From Chloranthus sessilifolius (Eukaryota > Streptophyta > Magnoliopsida > Chloranthales > Chloranthaceae), in assembly GCA_021018995.1 (NCBI GenBank), contig CM037584.1, positions 172,254,317 to 172,318,316 on the forward strand: a DNA stretch of 64,000 nucleotides, written 5' to 3'. Positions 36,301 through 45,068 of this stretch are shown here, in pieces; position 1 is the first letter of the stretch, and the number at the start of each line of letters is the position of its first letter. Made by a program: the position numbers and the translations under genes. The notes below the pieces were generated by a model, which saw nothing but the letters and a program-made list of their open reading frames with translations, did no database searches and was not told where the DNA came from.

Positions 36301-39300
36301 AACATCGAAAGATGAGAGTGTGGTGTACGTAGTTGTCACCGTAGAGAGTGCTCTCGAGTCGGTGAGCGAGTGTCCCCAGGAGGTTGAGCCGATTTTAAAA
36401 GAGTTTACGGATGTCTTCCCTGAAGACTTACCAAACGAACTCTCTCCTCTGCGTGATATCCAACACGCAATAGATTTGGTTCCGGATCTACCTTACCGAA
36501 CCTGCCCCACTATAGGTTGAATCCGGTTGAGCATGCCGAGTTAACTCGCCAAGTCAATGAGCTCCTTCAGAAGGGGTTCATCCAAGAGAGTTTGAGCCCG
36601 TGTGCCGTACCTGCCCTACTCACTCCTAAGAAAGATGGTACATGGCGCATGTGTGTGGATAGCCGTGCGATCAATAAGATTACCGTTAAGTATCGGTTTG
36701 CCGTACCAAGGCTCGATGATATGCTCGACATGATGGTTGGTGCCACTATCTTTTCAAAGATAGACCTTAAAAGTGGCTACCATCAAGTCCGCATCCGCCC
36801 CGGTGATGAGTGAAAAACCGCCTTTAAGACTAAGGATGGTCTTTACGAGTGGATGGTCATGCCTTTTGGGCTTTCTAATGCCCCGAGTACTTTCATGCGA
36901 CTCATGACCCAAGTGTTGAAGCCGTTTCTAGGCAAATTCCTTGTTTATTTCGATGACATCTTAATCTATAGTCACGACAAGGATCAACACTTGACCCACC
37001 TTAGGCTGGTTTGTGAAACCCTCAAGGGCGAGAAGTTGTTTGCCAATTTCAAGAAGTGTACTTTCATGCAGCATTCCGTTGTCTTCTTGGGATTCATTAT
37101 CTCGGCCAATGGAATGGTCGGACTCAAAAGGTGAAAGCCATTGTGGAGTGGCCCAACCAAAGAACATACACGATGTCCGCACTTCCATGGCGCTACTTTC
37201 TATCGTCTTCATCGTAAGCTTTAGCACCATTATGGCCCCAATTCATTGCATGAAAAAGGATTTTAAATGGAAATGACGGCGACAAAAGCCTTTGCCAAAC
37301 AACGAATGAGTAGCGAATGCGCCTTTTCCAAAGTCTTTGAAGTTGCATGTGATGCATCGGGTGTAGGCATAGGAGGAGTGCTTAGCCAAGAGGGTCACCC
37401 TGTGGCCTATTTTAGCGAAAAACTTAACGAGGCGAAGCAAAAATACTCCACCTATGACAAGGAATTCTATGCGGTCGTTCGATCTCTTTGGTATTGGAAA
37501 CATTACCTTAGACCGCAGGAATTTGTGCTGTTCTCTGACCATGAAGCCTTACGCTTTCTTGCTTCAGAGAAGAAGTTGAACCCAAGGCACGCGAAGTGGG
37601 GGGAGTACCTTCAAGGGTTCACATTCGTGTTAAAGCGTAAGGCTGGTGCTGAAAATAGGGCCGCTGATGCACTTAGTCGGCGAGTGGTGACTTTGCGCAC
37701 AATGAGCACTGAGGTTGTCAGGTTCGAAAAGTTAAAGGATGAGTACCCCGAGTGCCCAGATTTTGGGGTTGAGTACACTGCTCTCCTTAGTAACCCGATC
37801 AGTACACACTCTGTGTACACCATCCATGATGGGTACTTGTTTAAAGGCAATCGCCTTTGCATCCCTCGCACTTCATTGCGTGACTTTCTCATTTGGGAGT
37901 TACATGCTGGAGGGATGGCCAGACATTTCGGACGTAATAAAACTGTTGCGCTCGTAGAGGATAGGTTCTTTTGGCCTAGCCTGATGAGAGATGTCGCTCG
38001 AGTTGTCAAATATTATCGTACTTGCCAAGTGTCAAAACAGACCAAACAAAATACCCAGTACACTCCTTTACCCGTACACACACAGTGGCAAGACCTCTCT
38101 ATGGATTTCGTGCTTGGACTTCCTAAGACCCCTAGGAAGCACGACTCCATCTATGTCGTAGTGGACCGATTTTCCAAAATGGCCCACTTCATTCCTTGTT
38201 CCAAAACCTCCGATGCATCTCATATTGCTAAACTATTTTTCATGAGGTAGGCCTTCATGGCTTGGCCAAAACTATCGTGGTCTCGATAGGGATGTTAAAT
38301 TCACGAGTTATTTTGGAAAACCCTTTGGCACATGATGGGCACATTGCTCCAATTCTCAACAAACTTACCACCCTCAAACGGATGGCCAAACCGAAAGCAC
38401 CAATAGGAGCCTTGGGAATCTCCTTCGTAGTCTTGTCGGTGATCATGTTGGGACACAGGATACCATCTTACCCACTGAGTTTGCATATAATAATAATTAT
38501 CAATAGGTCCATAGGCATGAGTCCTTTTGAGGTAGTGCATGGTCATAGGCCTAGGACCCCATTAGATTTGATCCCCATGTCTGTATCCCATAGAGTGCCA
38601 GAGTCTGCCGATGCATTTGCACAACATATTCATAGCTTGCATGCCGAAATTAAATAGAAAATTAATTCAAGCAACAATCAATATAAATTATCTGCAGATG
38701 CTCACAGGCATTCTAAAGAATTTAACGTGGGTGATTATGTGATGGTGCAGGTTAGGCTGGCGGTTCCGTGGATCGCAAAGAAGCTCAATCTCGGTATTTG
38801 GGCCTTTTAGAATTTTGGCTAAGAGTGGTCTTAATGCATACGTGCTCGAGCTTCCTCCAGGTACGGGGGTTAGTTCAACGTTCAATGTGGAGGACCTGGT
38901 TCCTTACTTGGGTTTCACCCCACCTCCTGAAAACCCACTCCAGCCACCCTCTAGTCCCAGCCCTAATCCAACCTTGCAACCTATACCTCTTCCTTCCCCA
39001 CGCAGACAGAGATCATATGAGATAGAAGATATAATTAACGATCATGCCGTCTCTACACAGACGGGATTAAAATACTTGGTTAAATGGGCTCAAACCGAGT
39101 CCAAACACTTGGGTCCAAGAAAATGAAGTTCGCCGCTTGAACCCTGACCTGCTAGATATCTACCACGAGCGTGTTTCATCGGTGATGAAACCTTTTTGGT
39201 CCAGGGGAATTGATGGGGACGCCACATATATGGACATTGGATTCGGACCACATCGTTTCTACCGGCGTCGAAAGAAGAGGAGAGCGAACCTGAGTACATG

Positions 39301-42300
39301 ATGCGTGTTTCATCGGTGATGAAATATTTTGAGTGGAGGAGAATGACGGGGAACGTCACGAAAAAAAAAAAAAAGAATTTTTTTTTTACTGTTCATGTGA
39401 ACAGTGACGGACGTCCGTGATGAACAGTGACGGATGTCCGTGAAACACTGACGGACGTTCGTGATTTTGCCCCTTCACTGTCCGTAGGTCACGGACGTCC
39501 GTACTCTGGACGTCCGTGAACGTCGTGAAATATGAGAAATATGAGTTTTTTTTTGTGTTTTATTTCTATTAGAACTCTTTATTTCGAATTTTAATTATTG
39601 GTGGCCTATATATAGAGGCTTGTAAAGACTTTTTAATTAGTTATTGAATATTTTGAATGCTTTTATGCTTGAATATTCTTTGCCTGAGATGGGTTTGGTG
39701 TGAGGCCAAGGGAGTGATTCCTAAAAGCCATTGTTATCTTCTCTATTATATTGGTTATCTCTCAATCTGTGTTTGCTTCCCCTACACCGTAGCCTTATTG
39801 TTTCCTTTCGATCCCAAAACCCTAAGCCTTTTGAAACCCTAAATCAAACATAGCCAACACCCTTTTTCTAAACCATAAACCGATCCGAAAACCATAAACC
39901 TGTTACAAAACCAAAACCTATCACAAACCCATAACCTATTTCTGCCACCCTGGTTCGAACCGTGAATCTACATCGGATCGAAGACGAGCGCCTAAGCCTG
40001 GAAAAGCTAGAGTTCTATCTCTAGGCCGATCTCGCCTCAAATTTAATAGTACTCGCGCATCGGACTGGACCCTAACTGGATCTCGTGTGATCTACCAACC
40101 TGAATTCTCTGAACCCTAAGGTATTTAAGATAGTTTTGAGATTACGCTTGATTAAATTCTAATTAATTTCGGCAAATCGCATTAAAATCATATTCTGCAT
40201 TTTAGGGTTATCGTTCCGCATCAGAAGCTCACCTGAGACCATAATCTGGAAGCGGCTAGAGTTTTATCGCTAAGAACTTCTTTCCGCGAGGCTGACGGAT
40301 CTAGCACACAGACTGGACCTTACCCAAACCTACACAATCATTCATGCGGAAAACCATGAACCTTAAGGTATCGTGATTATGTATTGATTTTTGCTTAATT
40401 AATTTAGTTTAATTTCCGCATAATATCCATTTCATTATCATTCATGTAGTCTAGGGACTTGTCTCGCGTCAATTGCACATTCTAGAACTATTGTCGTCGA
40501 GTCCTCTAGTGACCTTCGAGTAGTATTGTGAGGTATGATGGTGCATATGATTGATTTCTATATGTGTCAAGGTTGTTGATCTTCGTGAGAAACTATAGGC
40601 TACCTTGTCTGCTCCTTTGGATTAGACCCCATGTACTTCTGCATCATCAACATTCCATACTAGGTCTTCTGCATAGACTTCTATTTGGGTCACTGACTCG
40701 TGTTTTTGACCACATGTCCGATGAGTCATAATTGTTTTCATTTCATGCACCATTAAGTATCGGTTGAAAGGTACGTTTGCCAAATGGTTCAACTACTCCG
40801 ATCACCAGTATAGGTAGTGCTCCCCTATCAGCTAGCCACTCTCTTTCTCATGTTCTACATGTTTAGAAGCTTAGTACTAATTTAATATCTGTTAGTCGCC
40901 TCACAAAATCTTTGAACTAGTTTGTCACAATTTTCTCCTCTTCATTGAGTTTTTAGGACTTGACTACAAGGCAAATTTTTTTGTATGGGGCAAGAACGGG
41001 ATGATCTCCTCCTCTTCGATGATGCTCGACCAGCCGCTTTTTCCTCCATATAGATAGGATTACCTTTTTCCTGTCATAGCTTGTTTATGGGAGATGTAGT
41101 GTCTAGTGGTTGCATAAGCTTTAATTTTTTAGTTTTTTAGAGTGCCAAAACTTTTTGTTACTAGTAACATATTTTGTTGCTTTTGCTTCGTTTTGGAGTT
41201 TTAGTTTTCTTTACAATTCCGGAAACACCTTCTCTTGATAACTCTAGTTGATAAGGTGGAAATATGTTGTTATCCTATGTTTTTAGTAATTCCTATTATC
41301 TTATAATTGACAATTCGTTTTCATAGTCAACTGTTATTATAGGAAGATTATTTTACTCGTTGTGTATGTTCAGGCAAATAAAACTTAAAACACGTAAATA
41401 TGTCAAATTAGATGAAAAGACGACGGTCTCTGCTTAATTTGCTATCAAGAGCTTGAACATGTATACCCCGGAGGGGCTTAGGTGCCACTAGCCAAATATG
41501 AGGTCACCACCCGATTTTTTCAGTAAAGCTGGGAAACCAAAATCTCCTAAGATTTGACTCCCGCTACCGGTCTAACGAATAACTAAGTCAGGGGCTCCGT
41601 TACACAAAGGGGAAGTGTGTTGGACACCCCTTGCGCCCGCGCGAATGCAGTCACCTCTTAGGCTCGTTTAATGGCTATGCGATCAAAAGTAAAACAATGA
41701 CAATGTAAGGGAATGTAAAGGAAAATGAGAGGAAAATAATTTTTTTTGAAAATGATTCTCTCTTGTTTGTAGGCTTCTCCATGCACATGCTCTAACTGAT
41801 ATCAAGGACACTATCAAGGCCGCTACAATGCTTTTTGAGCAGAGTAACAACGATGATAAAGGAAGTGTATGTGTAAATATCAAAACTAAATTGAGCAGAG
41901 TCTCCTCTTGCCCGAAGGCAAGGATCCACAAAGCTAAGCCCCAAACTCGCAATGGTTTCAGCAGAGGGCAAGGAGAGACTGAAAAAGGAAAATAGAATTG
42001 CAATAAGAAAATAAAGATTAGAGAAGGAGTAGATGAAGAGAGCTTTTGCTCTTGACTGGAACTTGAACCAAGAGGATGTTTCAAGGGTGTAAGGGTGAGG
42101 GGTATGGTAGATCTAAGGATCTAGGGTTTGGCTACGGTTAGGGATGAAGGATTAGGGTTTTGGAATGGAGCAGGAGATGAATGTGGAGGAATTAAGGTAG
42201 AGTCTCACTTAAAGTTTTCATCCCTTTGAGAGGAAAAATTATCATAATTTATAGCAAAATAGGCCAATGGGGGCTTGATAAGTGTCAAGCACTCATTGGC

Positions 42301-45031
42301 TCAATTCAAGGCACAAGGATTATGGTTTTTCTCCTCTAGATCCATCCTTGGACATGAAAAATTTCACAAATCCATGAGTAATTGTAGAAAGGGCAAAGGG
42401 TTATTCTGAGTGAGGGTTGTTTAGCAATTTTTTAAATTCTACGGTTCCTAATGGATTAGGGTTTACTAATTGGATATATTTAGCTAGGCTAAAAGGGATC
42501 TAATCGGCGCTTATGAGAGATTTGCATGGAGATGAGGGAATTTCAAAGGTTCCAGAATTTGAATGGGAAATGGATGGTGTGGGGCCCACTAGGGGTGACC
42601 GATATTAAAATTAACAAGGGGGTAATTGAGTAGGTTTAGGATAGGTCAAGGAAATTTTTGAGGTCAAAGGATCAACCAGGATGGACATTGGGATTCGGAC
42701 CTGTACCCAATGTTCATCCAAGTTGGTGTCTGTATTACAGACACTAGGAAAAACTGGCATTTTTAATATAAATGCCAGGAAAACTGGTGTCTCTAATATA
42801 GACACCAAGAAGTCGTAACAAAAAATAAAAGGGATGCCTTGGGTCACCTCTTAGTTCTTGCACCAGGGTCCATGAATGCCATCATCTCTCAACTCCAACA
42901 TTTGACTTCAATGGTGCCAAATTGTGGTGTCTACAATGTTGAAACAAACACACCCTTCATACAACATGCAACTAAGATAATGATTAATATGGATTAGATT
43001 AGTACGATGGAAAGAAACTATTGAGTACTATAGCATCCTTAACCCAGTATTTGGAGGGGCAATGTTTCTGTGGTAAATGGTTATAAGAATAAATCTCATT
43101 TTGATATAAAATTGCTGCTTACATTACATTCAGGGCGTCGAACGGCTACAGCGGGAGAGGACTCTGTTAGACCATACCCATTCTGGATCTTCACACCAAT
43201 AGCCTACAAGCAAATACATCTACATATATAATGTGACTGCAGGATGTCCTAAAAAATCCTAGCGATAAAAAACTAGAAGCCTCTAACCTCAAAAAACTTG
43301 TCAATATGCAAAGGCAGGCTTCCCCCGCCACTTATACCAGCCTGCATGGTCAGACAAAACTAACATTAAATCCCTTTTATGTACAACATAATGTGAGCAC
43401 TTCTGATTAAGTTCGCCAGATATAAAGACTCGAAGAAGCTAAAAACCTTTGATATTCCAATTCCTGAGTGAATTTTACTGTATACAAACTTCATTCCCAG
43501 TATATGCAATGGCGATAAAATCGCAGCAAGAATTCGTCCCTGTAACCAGTCGAACATGGCAAGCAAAGGCCTCTGTTGCTCCTGTTTTCTTGTTAGGAAC
43601 TTCCCCTACAAAAGAAGCTCAAATCATTTCATGAATAAATTCCTACCCTAACATGTTACTTAGAAAAGGAAAGTTAAATATGGCTGAGGAGACAACATCA
43701 ATACAGATAATCAACCAAGATACTCTGATTAGTGTCCAGGAGAAGATTAAATCAACGAAATCCAGAATAAACTGATTTCAGTAGTAGAAGATTTAAGTAT
43801 AAGTGGGGAATTGTAATTTACAGTATTGATTATTGTTTACTTTACTGATTATAATATGGACAAATTGTTATAATACGTTTTATGCATTGAAAATTATATA
43901 TAGTTTGTTCTATATCATATGTGCTATACGCGGTATAATAATCCTCTCACGTCCTGTCACATTAAGTCGTGGTACAAGAAATCTTATAGAATGTAGTCAT
44001 TCTCTCGTTACGCATATTAAACCTATATGGTCATGTGATAACAAGTCATGTTTCTCACTCTAGTGCTGAGGTAGAGTATTGGTTGATTACACATGGTGCC
44101 TGTGAGCTTATGTGGATTCTGTTTCAAGTTGGGAATTCCTATTAGGAGCTCTATGTCTCTTTGTTAACGAAGCAGCTGAGAAGATTGCTTCTGACTCTTT
44201 ATCGCATGTTAGAAATTACATCTTGGACATCATTGATGTATCCTCCTCTCATCAGCTGGCTAATATATTTAACAAGGTGTATACCTTCTCTTCTTGAAGA
44301 CATTTTTGTCAAGTTGGACATGCATGATATATTTATGCTCAAGCTTGATGGGGAGGGTTTCCATGTGTGTATTTGATGTACAACGGTGTATATAGTAGTT
44401 TAGTGTGTGTGTGTAGTTAAGAGTTATACTTGTAATATTTTGTCTTTAGGTTTAATATATCAGCTAGTGGGTTCCTCTAAACCCAACTAAGCTATTATTC
44501 TCCACTTTACCTCCCTCTTAAATTCCTCTCTTTCTCTAACCTAATTTCTTCCCCCGAAACTCTAATACCAGTCTTACCTAAACCTAATACCACTCCAACC
44601 TAAAACTCTCCTCTACTATTCTATGCTGCCCGAATAAGGAGTTTTAACAACTCTCATATTAGGCATTATGTTCTTTGTTTTTCACTGTTTTGATAGCCTT
44701 TGGCATTAGTGTTATCTAAGCAAGTCAGCTATCCTTTTAAAAATGGCATCCAGCCACTATTATTGCTGCTTTTCAAATCAGGGATCATATAACTGTTTAT
44801 TACTATCATAACAGAATTTTAAACGAGTTTAGCAATTATAAATTTTTGTTATAGCAGTTTTTCAAATAGCTTTTTAAAAGGCTTTTTATACAATTATAGC
44901 TGTTGTAGAACAGTTTTGAAAGGCTTTTTATACAATTTGTACTGTATTTTAATAGTCGAGTGAACCTATTTGCAAATAGTGATGCAATTTTTTCAACAGT
45001 CCATTGATTTTTTTTTTTCAAGAATTAGAAA

Positions 45032-45068
<37 letters not shown>

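Larger units (their letters stand above)
33704..40223 (+). mobile_element. Chromovirus J, full length, inactive
   Basis: 5' LTR 33704-34525, primer site, gag, protease, RT, RNase H, integrase, chromodomain, 3' LTR 39344-40223. TSD GAAGC at 33699-33703 and 40224-40228. It inserted into the protease of relative I, so it is younger than I. Gag and protease are largely readable. Pol is damaged: a one-base loss near 36484, TGG to TGA at 36811, a cluster of small deletions at 37125-37320 and another at 38240-38480. The LTRs start differently from those of A, E, F, H and I. Confidence 0.95.
31285..40471 (+). mobile_element. Chromovirus I, holding J, large internal deletion
   Basis: 5' LTR 31285-32219 and the last 231 bp of the 3' LTR (40241-40471) bracket gag and the first part of protease. 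TSD ATTGC at 31280-31284 and 40472-40476 proves that these outer ends belong together. Within it, J (33704-40223) inserted in the protease. Right after J the protease text resumes for about 12 bases and jumps into the middle of the 3' LTR: RT, RNase H, integrase, chromodomain and most of the 3' LTR are gone. C2 reads across the site. Confidence 0.93.

Noticed and set aside
41683-42084. 133-codon minus-strand frame with a hydrophobic Ser/Leu-rich stretch
   Set aside because: Lies in repeat sequence resembling a Tat-type LTR region, with no homologue recognised and low-complexity composition.
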